A stretch of 37,096 nucleotides of DNA, taken from positions 1-37,096 of the forward strand of contig JANQHM010000268.1 of assembly GCA_028282645.1 (NCBI GenBank), in the 5' to 3' direction. The DNA is from Candidatus Gastranaerophilales bacterium (GTDB lineage: Bacteria; Cyanobacteriota; Vampirovibrionia; Gastranaerophilales; JANQFW01). The position numbers and the translations under genes are program-made. Below the pieces are notes generated by a model. It was not told the DNA's origin and searched no databases. It saw only the letters and a list, made by a program, of their open reading frames with translations. Below, one piece after another: positions 22,555 to 31,238 of this stretch (position 1 is its first letter; each line of letters opens with the position of its first letter).

Positions 22555-23673
22555 TTATAAAGGAAATAAAAACCTATAAATCGCAACAATAAATAAATTT
22601 AAAAGAGATAACGGTAATAAAAATTTCCAACTGAAATTCATTAATTGATCAGTTCTTAGCCTTGGCAAGGTTGCTCTTATCCACATTATCACAAAGATAA
22701 TAAAATAAGTTTTTAGCATAAGCCAGGCTATTTGTTCGATATTTACTAATAAATTTAAAATTATTTTATTAGTAATAAAATTTTTAAAAATTAATAAACA
22801 TAAATAATCATTAAAAGGTGATAAATAGCCACCAAAAAACAATACAGAAATCAAAACACATATTATAAATAAAGCTGCATACTCCGCAAGAAAGAATAAT
22901 GCAAACTTCATGCCGGAATACTCTGTATTGTAGCCGCTGACCAGCTCGCTTTCAGCTTCAGGCAAATCAAAAGGTATCCTGTTTATCTCTGCTAAAGAGC
23001 ATATAAAAAATACAACAAGTCCCAGTGCAGCAGGCCACATATTCCAGCTAAAAATATTCCAGTTTAAAAATATATTATTTACAATACCACCGGATTGCCA
23101 TTGTACAATTGTAGGTAAATTCATTGATTCTGCTAAAACGCATATACCTACGGCAGCAAGTACAAGCGGAATCTCGTAACTAATAGCCTGAGCCACGCCT
23201 CTGATACCGCCTAACAATGAATATTTATTGTTGCTTGCCCAGCCTGACAATACAATTCCAATAGTGGATATTGAGGTAATCGCCAGTATTAAAAATAATC
23301 CTGCAGCAGCATTTATTGCAAGCAGATTTTCGCTGAACGGCACCAGGCCGTAAACGACCATAACCGGTGCAAAAAATACAATAGGCGCAATTGTAAATAA
23401 TATTTTATTTGTATTAGTAGCCATTATATCTTCTTTAAATAGCAGTTTTATTGCATCTGCAAAGGTTTGAAAGAAGCCGTTAGGCCCGACTCTGTTAGGT
23501 CCTTTTCTTACAGTAAATAAAGCAAGTAATTTTCTCTCCAGCAAAACAAGAAAAATAACAACAATAACTAAAGTTGCAGCAATACCAATAAACAGAAACA
23601 TAGGCCAGCTAATTTGAGCAAATACTGTTGGTATACTAAGGTGTTCAAATATTTTTATGTATAACTCGTACAT
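22555..23673 (-). CDS. nuoH: NADH-quinone oxidoreductase subunit H
   Basis: A 372-residue membrane subunit with about eight hydrophobic helices. It connects the hydrophilic arm to the proton channels and forms part of the quinone cavity. Signatures are LLERKLLALFTVRKGPNRVGPNG (quoted in part) near residues 44-65, FKEDIMA, and EINRIPFDLPEAESELVSGY around residue 225. GGAG precedes the ATG. It is the last gene of the minus-strand nuoABCDH run; I and J-N do not follow. Confidence 0.95.
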   Translation of the reverse strand: MYELYIKIFEHLSIPTVFAQISWPMFLFIGIAATLVIVVIFLVLLERKLLALFTVRKGPNRVGPNGFFQTFADAIKLLFKEDIMATNTNKILFTIAPIVFFAPVMVVYGLVPFSENLLAINAAAGLFLILAITSISTIGIVLSGWASNNKYSLLGGIRGVAQAISYEIPLVLAAVGICVLAESMNLPTIVQWQSGGIVNNIFLNWNIFSWNMWPAALGLVVFFICSLAEINRIPFDLPEAESELVSGYNTEYSGMKFALFFLAEYAALFIICVLISVLFFGGYLSPFNDYLCLLIFKNFITNKIILNLLVNIEQIAWLMLKTYFIIFVIMWIRATLPRLRTDQLMNFSWKFLLPLSLLNLFIVAIYRFLFPL

Positions 23674-23687
23674 GTTTTTGACTCCGA

Positions 23688-24872
23688 TTACCTGTCTACT
23701 TCAGGAAGTACAACGTCAAGGCTGCCAAATATAGCCATAAGATCCGAGTAAAGACTGCCCTTAGCAAGTTCCGGCAATACTTGAACATTAGAAAACGAAG
23801 GAGTTCTCCACCTTACTCTATACGGATTTTTAGTGCCGTCACTTACTACATAACAGCTTGTTATTCCTCTGGGTGCTTCTATCAGTGATGTTGCTTCACC
23901 TTTTGGAGGCTTAAAATTAACAAGGTTTATTTTTTTTTCTGTTAAAAGAGTATCAAATCCGCAATATTTACAATTTTCTTCACTACAACCGCAGTTAGGT
24001 CTTTTTATAAGTAACTTATCAGGCGTGCCTCCAGGTAGTTTTTCAATTGCCTGAAGCACTATATCAATAGACTGCCTCATTTCATCAAGCCTAATCAAAT
24101 ATCTGTCATAGCAGTCCCCGTTTTGCCTTGTGCATACGTCAAAACTAAACTCATTATAAACAGAATACCCGGGTTCTTTTCGCAAGTCTGTTTCAACACC
24201 TGAGGCTCTTAAATTTGGTCCTGTTATTCCGTAATCCAGCGCAACTTTTTTTGTTAAAATGCCTATACCTTTAGTTCTTTCCAAAAATATAGGGTTTTTA
24301 GTTATTATAGCCTCATATTCATTGAATAATACGGGTAGCTCATCGCATAACTTTTTGACTTTATTAAGCCAATTAGGGGGAAAATCCTGCTTAACTCCGC
24401 CAAAAGAATAAAAATTATATAATAATCTTGCACCTGCCAGCTCTTCAAAAAGGCCAAGCAGTTTTTCTCTGTCTCTAAATGTATAAAACAATGGAGATGT
24501 AGCACCAAGGTCCAGTAAAAATGTCCCCAACCAAAGCAAGTGAGAGCTTATTCTGTTAAGCTCCATTGTTATAACTCGAATATACTCGGCTCGTCTTGGT
24601 ACTTTAATTTTTGCTATTGATTCCACTGCATAACAAAACGAAGCAAGATTAAAGAAGCTCGATAAATAATCCACCCTGTCAACCATCGTTAGATACTGAT
24701 AATAAGTTCTTGATTCAGCGAGCTTTTCGATTCCACGATGTAAATACCCGATGACAGGCTCTAAATTTTTTATTACTTCGCCTTCCAGCTCAATAATAAG
24801 CCTTAATACTCCGTGAGTACCGGGATGCTGAGGGCCGACGTTTATTTTCATTTGTTTTGCTAGAGTTTGCAT
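23688..24872 (-). CDS. nuoD: NADH-quinone oxidoreductase subunit D with a cysteine-rich insertion
   Basis: A 394-residue 49-kDa-type subunit that lines the quinone site at the base of the hydrophilic arm. Family motifs are INVGPQHPGTHGVLR (10-24), VIGYLHRGIEKL, YLTMVDRVDYLS, and KPPKGEATSLIEAPRG before the C-terminal VRWRTPSFSNVQVL. Between the last helix and the KPPKGE loop there is an extra stretch of about 25 residues holding CGCSEENCKYC (C294, C296, C301, C304), which ordinary NuoD lacks. It could bind a metal or form disulfides. GAGGTGG precedes the ATG, 11 bases after nuoC. Confidence 0.94.
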   Translation of the reverse strand: MQTLAKQMKINVGPQHPGTHGVLRLIIELEGEVIKNLEPVIGYLHRGIEKLAESRTYYQYLTMVDRVDYLSSFFNLASFCYAVESIAKIKVPRRAEYIRVITMELNRISSHLLWLGTFLLDLGATSPLFYTFRDREKLLGLFEELAGARLLYNFYSFGGVKQDFPPNWLNKVKKLCDELPVLFNEYEAIITKNPIFLERTKGIGILTKKVALDYGITGPNLRASGVETDLRKEPGYSVYNEFSFDVCTRQNGDCYDRYLIRLDEMRQSIDIVLQAIEKLPGGTPDKLLIKRPNCGCSEENCKYCGFDTLLTEKKINLVNFKPPKGEATSLIEAPRGITSCYVVSDGTKNPYRVRWRTPSFSNVQVLPELAKGSLYSDLMAIFGSLDVVLPEVDR

Positions 24873-24883
24873 CTATCCACCTC

Positions 24884-25369
24884 TTACCGTTGATTCCAGA
24901 TTAAACGCTCATCGTCTTGAACATAGTCTTTTCTTAGAGGGTGTCCCTGCCAATTGTCTGTAAGTAAAATTCTTTTTAAGTTAGGATGGTTTTTAAATTT
25001 TATCCCCATAAGGTCATAATTTTCTCTTTCGTGCCAGTTTGCAGCGGAATAAATACCTGCAATGCTTTCTATTGTAGGATTTTCCTTTGACAAGCTTGCT
25101 TTAATAATTATTTGATTTTTAAAAACCGAGTCAAGCAAGTGATAAGAAACCTCAAAATGCTCTGGAAAGTCTACACTGCTTACGGACAATAAAATATCAA
25201 ACTTAACATCGCTTTCTCTCTTGAAAAATTCAATAATGTTACGAATATGATTCGCGTTAACAATTATAATTGAGGTTTCATTAGTATCAGATTTTTGCCA
25301 TTCACAATTTATATTTAAGTTTTTAAGCTTTTTAAGAGTTTGATATTTTATTACGCTTATTTTTTCCAT
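24884..25369 (-). CDS. nuoC: NADH-quinone oxidoreductase subunit C
   Basis: A 161-residue 30-kDa-type subunit of the complex I hydrophilic arm, standing separately and not fused to NuoD. The diagnostic C-terminal segment is ANWHERENYDLMGIKFKNHP followed by RILLTDNWQGHPLRKDY. It sits five bases after nuoB and is probably translationally coupled. Confidence 0.93.
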   Translation of the reverse strand: MEKISVIKYQTLKKLKNLNINCEWQKSDTNETSIIIVNANHIRNIIEFFKRESDVKFDILLSVSSVDFPEHFEVSYHLLDSVFKNQIIIKASLSKENPTIESIAGIYSAANWHERENYDLMGIKFKNHPNLKRILLTDNWQGHPLRKDYVQDDERLIWNQR

Positions 25370-25374
25370 ACTTG

Positions 25375-25971
25375 CTATACGCTCACTTCTTCTTTATAAC
25401 TAGCATTCTGTACACCCCAATGATAAATTTTCATACCCGCTAAGGGTAAAGCCAGCTCTGAGTCTTCACTATATTTTACTTTAGGCTTATGAGCTTCCAG
25501 ATATTGCTTGCGCTCCAGCAGTGATTCTGTTTTTATTTTCTTTTGTAATTTTATGATAGCATCTAAAAGAGCTTCCGGTCTTGGCGGACATCCTGGCAAG
25601 TATACATCAACAGGTATTAATCTGTCTACACCCCTTACTACAGAGTACGAATCATTTTCAAACATGCCGCCGGTAACAGTGCAAGCACCCATTGCAAGCA
25701 CGTATTTAGGCTCAGGCATTTGTTCGTATAGCTGCACTACTGCGGGTGCCATTTTATGAGTTATTGTACCTGCTGTTATCATTAAATCAGCTTGTCTTGG
25801 CGTAGCTCTGAATACTTCTGAGCCAAATCGTGCAATATCAAAATTTGAGGCACTGGTTGACATCATTTCTATGGCGCAGCAAGATGTTGCAAAGGTCATT
25901 GGCCATACTGAATTTGACCTTGCCCAATTATATACAAAATCTACTGCTGTAAGAATTATTTTTATGTTCAT
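25375..25971 (-). CDS. nuoB: NADH-quinone oxidoreductase subunit B
   Basis: A 198-residue subunit that carries the terminal [4Fe-4S] cluster N2, which reduces quinone. Ligands are the tandem Cys in [11 protein letters not shown] (about 30-31), the Cys of [10 protein letters not shown] (about 96) and that of [11 protein letters not shown] (about 126). [18 protein letters not shown] is also typical. The C-terminal 45 residues extend beyond the core and are charged. Confidence 0.95.
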   Translation of the reverse strand: MNIKIILTAVDFVYNWARSNSVWPMTFATSCCAIEMMSTSASNFDIARFGSEVFRATPRQADLMITAGTITHKMAPAVVQLYEQMPEPKYVLAMGACTVTGGMFENDSYSVVRGVDRLIPVDVYLPGCPPRPEALLDAIIKLQKKIKTESLLERKQYLEAHKPKVKYSEDSELALPLAGMKIYHWGVQNASYKEEVSV

Positions 25972-26017
25972 ATAGCCATATACCCTTGGTTTACCTAGTC
26001 AACACACCTAATTTTAT

Positions 26018-26380
26018 TTACTTCCACTTTAAAAAATTTTTTTTCCATATATAAACTAAGCCTAAAACCAGTATTAAAATAAAAATAATAGCCTCCACCA
26101 GTGCAAACAAGCCTAATTTATTATAGGTTACAGCCCATGGAAAAAGAAAAATAGCTTCAATATCAAATATTATAAACATTAAAGCATACATATAATATTT
26201 GATATCAAATTGAAGTCTTGAGTCCCCAAATGTTTTCATTCCGCATTCGTAGGTGGAATTTTTATTTTTGCCTGGTGCTTTTGGGTGTACAACCCACGAT
26301 GTTATAATTGCAGCTGTTGCAAAAGCCAGAGAAAACAATATAAATGCAAATAAAATTCCGTATCCTTGAATATAAAGCAT
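26018..26380 (-). CDS. nuoA: NADH-quinone oxidoreductase subunit A
   Basis: A 120-residue membrane subunit with three hydrophobic helices. The conserved loop KNSTYECGMKTFGDSRLQFD carries the quinone-site Cys, followed by YYMYALMFIIFDIEAIFLFPW. First gene of the nuoABCDH run, with a G-rich GAGGGGGTAG stretch upstream. Confidence 0.94.
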   Translation of the reverse strand: MLYIQGYGILFAFILFSLAFATAAIITSWVVHPKAPGKNKNSTYECGMKTFGDSRLQFDIKYYMYALMFIIFDIEAIFLFPWAVTYNKLGLFALVEAIIFILILVLGLVYIWKKNFLKWK

Positions 26381-26512
26381 TTTATATAGCTACCCCCTCT
26401 TCATATTTTGAAGTTTTATTTTTTCTTTAAAATTACTTAATAAAATTTTAGCTTATATGACTTTAAATGTATAATTCTTAACATTTCTATACGTAAAATT
26501 TTTGTCAATCCT

Positions 26513-27916
26513 TTAATTGCCTTTTATAACAAAAACAGGCTTTAATTTAGCTACCTTTCTGGCAAGACCTGCCTTGCAGACAGAATTTATTACTTCATCA
26601 TAATCCTTATAAGCTTCCGTAAATTCATCCACGGGATAATTTCTCATATTTGTTAAAACATCAGCCTCTTCCATTTTTTTGTTTACATAGCTCTGCGATA
26701 ATGTTCTCTTTGCTTCATTTCTGCCCATTGACCTGCCGGCACCATGGGGTACGGTATAATAATTGTTTTTAGATGACTCTAAGCCAACCATAATTGAACT
26801 GCCGGAAATAGAAGAACCCGGAATAATTACCGGATGGCCGGTATTATAAAACTTTGTGGGTTTTAAAGCAGGATGACCCGCAGGAAAGGCTCTTGTCGCA
26901 CCTTTCCTGTGTACATAATATTTTTCACCGTTTATTTCTTCCAACTGCGCCAGGTTATGAGAAATTAAATAAACAAAATTGATTTTAGCCTTTGGATACA
27001 AGCTTTCAACAGCGAATTTAATCGCCTTATTAATTGCCAAGTGATTAACAATAGCAAAATTAGCGGCGCATCCCATAGACAATAAATAATCTTTTCCTAT
27101 TTGCGAGTCTACTTTTGCCCATACGAGTTCTCTGTCAGACAGCGCAATATTATTAACACTAAAATAATCCCATAATTTTTTAAAATATTCTGTTGCGATT
27201 TGATGCCCCAGCCCTCTTGAGCCACAATGTGTTAAAAATCCGACACCTTCTGATATCTCCCACGCTGATGCAAGATTTTTATCAAGTATATTAACGTTTT
27301 GAGCTTCTAAAAAATGGTTTCCGCTGCCTAAAGAACCAATTTGTTCCTCGCCTCTTTTTATAACCTGTCCGCTTAACAGATTTGCATCTGCCGGTAAATA
27401 AGTTCTTTCCAGATTTTCTAACCATTCTAAAGGTATGCCTAAATCTTTCATTAAATCATGCTCTTTAGTTCCATTGTTTAAAATGGAAAAATATTCATTT
27501 TTACTTACTTTTAGCTGTTTTTTTGTTCTGTTTTTACCTACTCCATAAGGCACATACTCGCATATTTCGTTGATTAATTCTCTTCTTGCGATTTTATCTT
27601 TTAAAATTTTCGGATCTAAATCCGTTTGTAAATAAGATACTGAGCAGCTTATATCATAGCCTACAGGCCCGAGCATAATTGAATCTTTAGTTGCTACCAT
27701 ACTTCCGATAGGGCATCCATAGCCTTCATGTGCGTCAGCATTAAGGTTTATTTTGTTTACACCATTGGTAAGTGCTGTGTTTACAGCTTGTTGTATGGTT
27801 TTATCGCTAAAAGCACTTACTATTTTTTCTGTTGCAAATATATCAATAATTTTTCCGTTAGATATTTCAGGGTTTATGATGAAGTGAGCATCACCCTTTT
27901 TTACTAGTTTTTCCAT
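26513..27916 (-). CDS. rtcB: RNA ligase RtcB
   Basis: A 467-residue Mn-dependent RNA ligase that joins 2',3'-cyclic-phosphate or 3'-phosphate ends to 5'-OH ends. Motifs are NADAHEGYGCPIGSMVAT, GPVGYDISCSV (metal Asp and Cys), GSGNHFLE, HCGSRGLGHQI, ISHNLAQLE, and VPHGAGRSMGR with the guanylylated His. The YDISCS version of the metal site differs slightly from the common DIGCG. In bacteria it usually serves RNA repair. No archease or RtcA is adjacent. Confidence 0.93.
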   Translation of the reverse strand: MEKLVKKGDAHFIINPEISNGKIIDIFATEKIVSAFSDKTIQQAVNTALTNGVNKINLNADAHEGYGCPIGSMVATKDSIMLGPVGYDISCSVSYLQTDLDPKILKDKIARRELINEICEYVPYGVGKNRTKKQLKVSKNEYFSILNNGTKEHDLMKDLGIPLEWLENLERTYLPADANLLSGQVIKRGEEQIGSLGSGNHFLEAQNVNILDKNLASAWEISEGVGFLTHCGSRGLGHQIATEYFKKLWDYFSVNNIALSDRELVWAKVDSQIGKDYLLSMGCAANFAIVNHLAINKAIKFAVESLYPKAKINFVYLISHNLAQLEEINGEKYYVHRKGATRAFPAGHPALKPTKFYNTGHPVIIPGSSISGSSIMVGLESSKNNYYTVPHGAGRSMGRNEAKRTLSQSYVNKKMEEADVLTNMRNYPVDEFTEAYKDYDEVINSVCKAGLARKVAKLKPVFVIKGN

Positions 27917-27946
27917 TTTTTTTAAGCCTCAAAAAAAATTTTTTCC

Positions 27947-28501
27947 TTATTTATTATAATGCTTCATATAAGGTATTGCCAGAATATTATTGATAATATG
28001 CACCAAAAGAGGTACTAATAAATTACCTGTTAAAAGATATAGTCCGCCCAGATAGAATCCTGCCAGCATCGTATAAATACCGTAATTTACAGTTTTTTTA
28101 TCACTCACATGAAATAACCCGAATACTAAAGACGCAAAAATAATACCAAATTGTTGTTGCATTACTCCTCTAAAGAATATTTCCTCTGCGGCACCAGAGA
28201 ATATCCCTATCATTATAGCTTGGTACCAGCTTATATTTTGAAAAGCTGTTGATAATTTTATAAATGATTTTTTTATAATTTTAAAAAATTTTATATATTT
28301 AGATAAATATCTTATTGAAATAAAATTAGTAGTAATTAATAATAAACATGCAGCTAAAGCCAGCAAAATATCATTTAAGTTAAATGATATTAAAGCAAGA
28401 GGGTTGATTTTAATATAATATCCCCATATTAACGCCACAACAAAAAGAAAACTTTCTGTTAAAACAATAACTTTAGTTAAATTATACTGGCCTGCTTGCA
28501 T
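27947..28501 (-). CDS. CPBP family intramembrane protease (Abi/Rce1-like)
   Basis: A 184-residue membrane protein with four to five hydrophobic segments and the three CPBP motifs: AAEEIFFRGVM (EExxxR, about 110-120), FGLFHVSD (FxxxH), and HIINN near the C-terminus. Family members are membrane metallo/glutamic proteases involved in bacteriocin immunity or protein maturation; the target here is unknown. A promoter-like TCTGAA-N17-TATAAT sits about 70 bases upstream, in the left end of family B copy 5. The Shine-Dalgarno sequence is weak. Confidence 0.85.
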   Translation of the reverse strand: MQAGQYNLTKVIVLTESFLFVVALIWGYYIKINPLALISFNLNDILLALAACLLLITTNFISIRYLSKYIKFFKIIKKSFIKLSTAFQNISWYQAIMIGIFSGAAEEIFFRGVMQQQFGIIFASLVFGLFHVSDKKTVNYGIYTMLAGFYLGGLYLLTGNLLVPLLVHIINNILAIPYMKHYNK

Positions 28502-28572
28502 ATTTTTATTCTTTTTCTGTTATGTTTATTTTATTGTGATTCAAATAACTTTTAATAATTATTTTTTTTAAT

Positions 28573-28601
28573 ATTATACTAACTCTAAAATACTTTTCAG
28601 A
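28573..28601 (-). promoter_or_regulatory. candidate promoter of the CPBP gene, inside family B
   Basis: On the minus strand TCTGAA (28601-28596), a 17-base spacer and TATAAT (28578-28573). Same hexamers and spacer length as upstream of neuB. Confidence 0.5.
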
Positions 28602-28679
28602 TTCTTTAATCAGATAAAAGCTAATAAAATAGACTAAACTTTGAAAAGAGTAATCTGAAATTCAATTGATAAGCTGTAT
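28575..28679 (+). repeat. family B element, copy 5 (complete)
   Basis: The left end TATACTAACTCTAAAATAC plus TTTTCAGATT, and the right end AATCTGAAATTCAATTG plus ATAAGCTGTAT. About 105 bp between the divergent CPBP and mutS2 genes. The right end gives TCTGAA-N17-TATTAA facing mutS2, 37 bases before its ATG. Confidence 0.72.
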
Positions 28680-28718
28680 TAAATAATAAATAAAAATCAA
28701 AAAAAGAAAAAATAAATC

Positions 28719-31091
28719 ATGTATAGTGAAGAAAAAACTTTTAAACTCCTGGAATGGAACATTGTATTAGGCAAACTGGCAAGCTTTGCAACCTGCTCCA
28801 TCGGTAAACAGCGTTGTTTGGACACACCTGTTTTTACAGACACAAAAAAAATACAGGAAGAATTAACCCTGACAACCCAGGCAAGATTTTTGCTAGACCA
28901 TCAACTACACCCTCCAATGGGTGGTATAACAGATATATTTGAATTTGTTGATCTTGCTCACTCAGGTCATACCTTAATAAACACAGAATTAATTGATATA
29001 GCCAAAGCAATTGAAGTCTCAAGGCGTTTAAAATCTTTTTTAACAAGATATCAGGAGGAAGCACCTGAGTTAGCCCAGTTAAATGAAAACTTATACGAAA
29101 ATAAAGAGCTGGAAGAGAATATTCTGGATATATTTGATAACGCAGGCAATGTCCTGGATTCGGCAAGCCCTGAGCTTAAAAGGCTAAGAAATAGTCTTAA
29201 GGACCAGATCTTTAATTTAAAAAATAAATTGAATCATTTAATTCAATCCCCTCAAGTATCAAAATACTTGCAAGAATCCGTATATACTCAACGCGAAGAT
29301 AGATATGTTATTCCTGTAAAGGCTGAATTTAAATCATTAGTACCGGGCATAGTACACGATACATCCTCAAGTGGCGCAACATTTTTTATTGAACCCAAAG
29401 CAGTAGTTGAATTAAATAACTCAATAAGAGAAACAGAATTAAAAATAGAACAGGAAATAAGAAGAATTTTTACTGAATTATCTAATAAGATTGGTGAACA
29501 CAGTGAAGAAATAATCAGAGCAACTTATGCACTTGCCGAGCTTGATTTTATTTTTGCAAAAGCAAAGTATAGTATATTTTTAAAAGCAATTGAGCCGGAT
29601 TTAAATAATGATAAATATTTATTATTAAAAAGTGTTAAGCACCCGGTATTAATGACTGTTATAGAAGAAGTTATTCCTAATGATTTTGAAATAGGAAAAG
29701 ATTGGAACAGCTTGATAATAACCGGATCTAATACAGGCGGTAAAACTGTTTTATTAAAAACAGTAGGCCTAAGCGTTCTGATGACAAAAGCAGGCCTGCA
29801 TATTCCGGCACATGAAGCTAATATTTATCCGTTTAAAAATATATTTGTAGATATAGGCGATGAACAAAGCGTAATTCAAAGCTTATCAACATTTTCCGGT
29901 CATATGGTAAATATTATTAATATACTAAACGCTGTTAACGATGATTCTTTAGTCCTCTTTGACGAAGTAGGAGCCGGTACAGATCCCTCCGAAGGCTCTG
30001 CGTTGGCACAATCAATACTGGAAGAACTTTATAACAAGGAAGCAAGGACCATAGTAACCACCCACTATGGCGAGCTAAAGTCCCTTGCTTATACCCAAAA
30101 AGGTTTTTACAACGCAAGTGTTGAGTTCAACGCAGAAACCCTTGCCCCAACCTATAAGTTATTAATGGGAATTCCTGGAAAAAGTAATGCAATTACAATA
30201 GCAATCAATTTGGGATTAAGTAAAAACGTTGCAGATAAAGCGCAGGAGATATATTTAACCCAAAAAGACCCGTCAGGTATAGTTCTGGAGGAGCTGCAAA
30301 TCACTCAACAACGCTTATCAAAAGATGCCCAAAAAGTTGAAGAAACAAAAGGCGAACTTGAAAAACTTGAAAAAGAATACAGTGAAAACATAGAAAAACT
30401 CAGGCATGAAAAGAAAAAAACACTTACGGTTTACAAGAAAAAATTTGAAAGCGAAATACTCGCAGCACGCTCAGAGCTAAAATCTATTTTAAATGAAATT
30501 AAGCGCACCAAAAGCGAAAAGCTACTAAAAAGAGGCGCAGGCAAAATAACTCAGGTCGAGTCCGTTCTAAGAGATATAACAGCTAAGGAAATGGAAGGCT
30601 TGAAGCCTGAAATCGAAAAGGTTGACTGGGATAATATAAAAATAGGCGATCAGGTGTACTTAAAGGATTTAGAACAAGATGCAACTCTTTTGAGCATGCC
30701 CGATAAAAATAAAAACGTACAAGTTCAAATAGGATTGCTAAAAACAAATGTTAAAGCCTCAAAAGTATATAAATCCGAACGAAAGAAGCCTGCAGAAGAA
30801 GTAAAAACTCAAGAAAAATATAAAAATTTTAAGCTTACAAAAATAAGAATAAGTAATAAACTTGATTTAAGAGGCTTTAAGGTAGAGGACGCACTTATTG
30901 AAGTGGATCTTTACCTTGATGAGGCTGCTTTATCTAATTTAACTCCGGTATATTTAATCCATGGTCACGGAACAGGAGCATTGAAGCAAGCAATACGGGA
31001 TTATTTAAAATCTTCTCCTTATGTTACGAACTTCAGGCCTGGTGACAAGTCAGAAGGCGGCGACGGAGTAAGTGTTGTGGAGCTTAAATAA
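28719..31091 (+). CDS. mutS2: endonuclease MutS2
   Basis: A 790-residue MutS-family ATPase with a C-terminal Smr nuclease domain. It acts on recombination intermediates and stalled ribosomes rather than mismatch repair. Order: MutS-type core and clamp (1-320), Walker A GSNTGGKTVLLKT (about 338-350), Walker B LVLFDEVGAGTDPSEGSAL (about 412-430), a long Lys/Glu coiled coil (520-640), and the Smr domain with LDLRGFKVEDALIEVD and LIHGHGTGALKQAIRDYL (about 715-765). Upstream bases are A-rich with no clear Shine-Dalgarno. A family B end may supply its promoter. Confidence 0.95.
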   Translation: MYSEEKTFKLLEWNIVLGKLASFATCSIGKQRCLDTPVFTDTKKIQEELTLTTQARFLLDHQLHPPMGGITDIFEFVDLAHSGHTLINTELIDIAKAIEVSRRLKSFLTRYQEEAPELAQLNENLYENKELEENILDIFDNAGNVLDSASPELKRLRNSLKDQIFNLKNKLNHLIQSPQVSKYLQESVYTQREDRYVIPVKAEFKSLVPGIVHDTSSSGATFFIEPKAVVELNNSIRETELKIEQEIRRIFTELSNKIGEHSEEIIRATYALAELDFIFAKAKYSIFLKAIEPDLNNDKYLLLKSVKHPVLMTVIEEVIPNDFEIGKDWNSLIITGSNTGGKTVLLKTVGLSVLMTKAGLHIPAHEANIYPFKNIFVDIGDEQSVIQSLSTFSGHMVNIINILNAVNDDSLVLFDEVGAGTDPSEGSALAQSILEELYNKEARTIVTTHYGELKSLAYTQKGFYNASVEFNAETLAPTYKLLMGIPGKSNAITIAINLGLSKNVADKAQEIYLTQKDPSGIVLEELQITQQRLSKDAQKVEETKGELEKLEKEYSENIEKLRHEKKKTLTVYKKKFESEILAARSELKSILNEIKRTKSEKLLKRGAGKITQVESVLRDITAKEMEGLKPEIEKVDWDNIKIGDQVYLKDLEQDATLLSMPDKNKNVQVQIGLLKTNVKASKVYKSERKKPAEEVKTQEKYKNFKLTKIRISNKLDLRGFKVEDALIEVDLYLDEAALSNLTPVYLIHGHGTGALKQAIRDYLKSSPYVTNFRPGDKSEGGDGVSVVELK

Positions 31092-31211
31092 AAATTATAT
31101 TTTATTTAAAAATTTAACTGGCGTATGAGTTATATTAATTTCTTCAACTTTGTTTTGTAACAAATTATATACTTTTACAAATTAAAGACTAAATATTCCT
31201 TAAAATTTATC

Positions 31212-31238
31212 GATTAATAACTTAGTGAGTTATTAATC
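31212..31238. promoter_or_regulatory. perfect 11-bp dyad at the tadE start
   Basis: GATTAATAACT (31212-31222) and AGTTATTAATC (31228-31238) flank TAGTG, ending one base before the ATG at 31239. The only Shine-Dalgarno-like GTGAG lies in the loop and right arm. It could be an operator or an RNA hairpin controlling translation. Confidence 0.5.
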
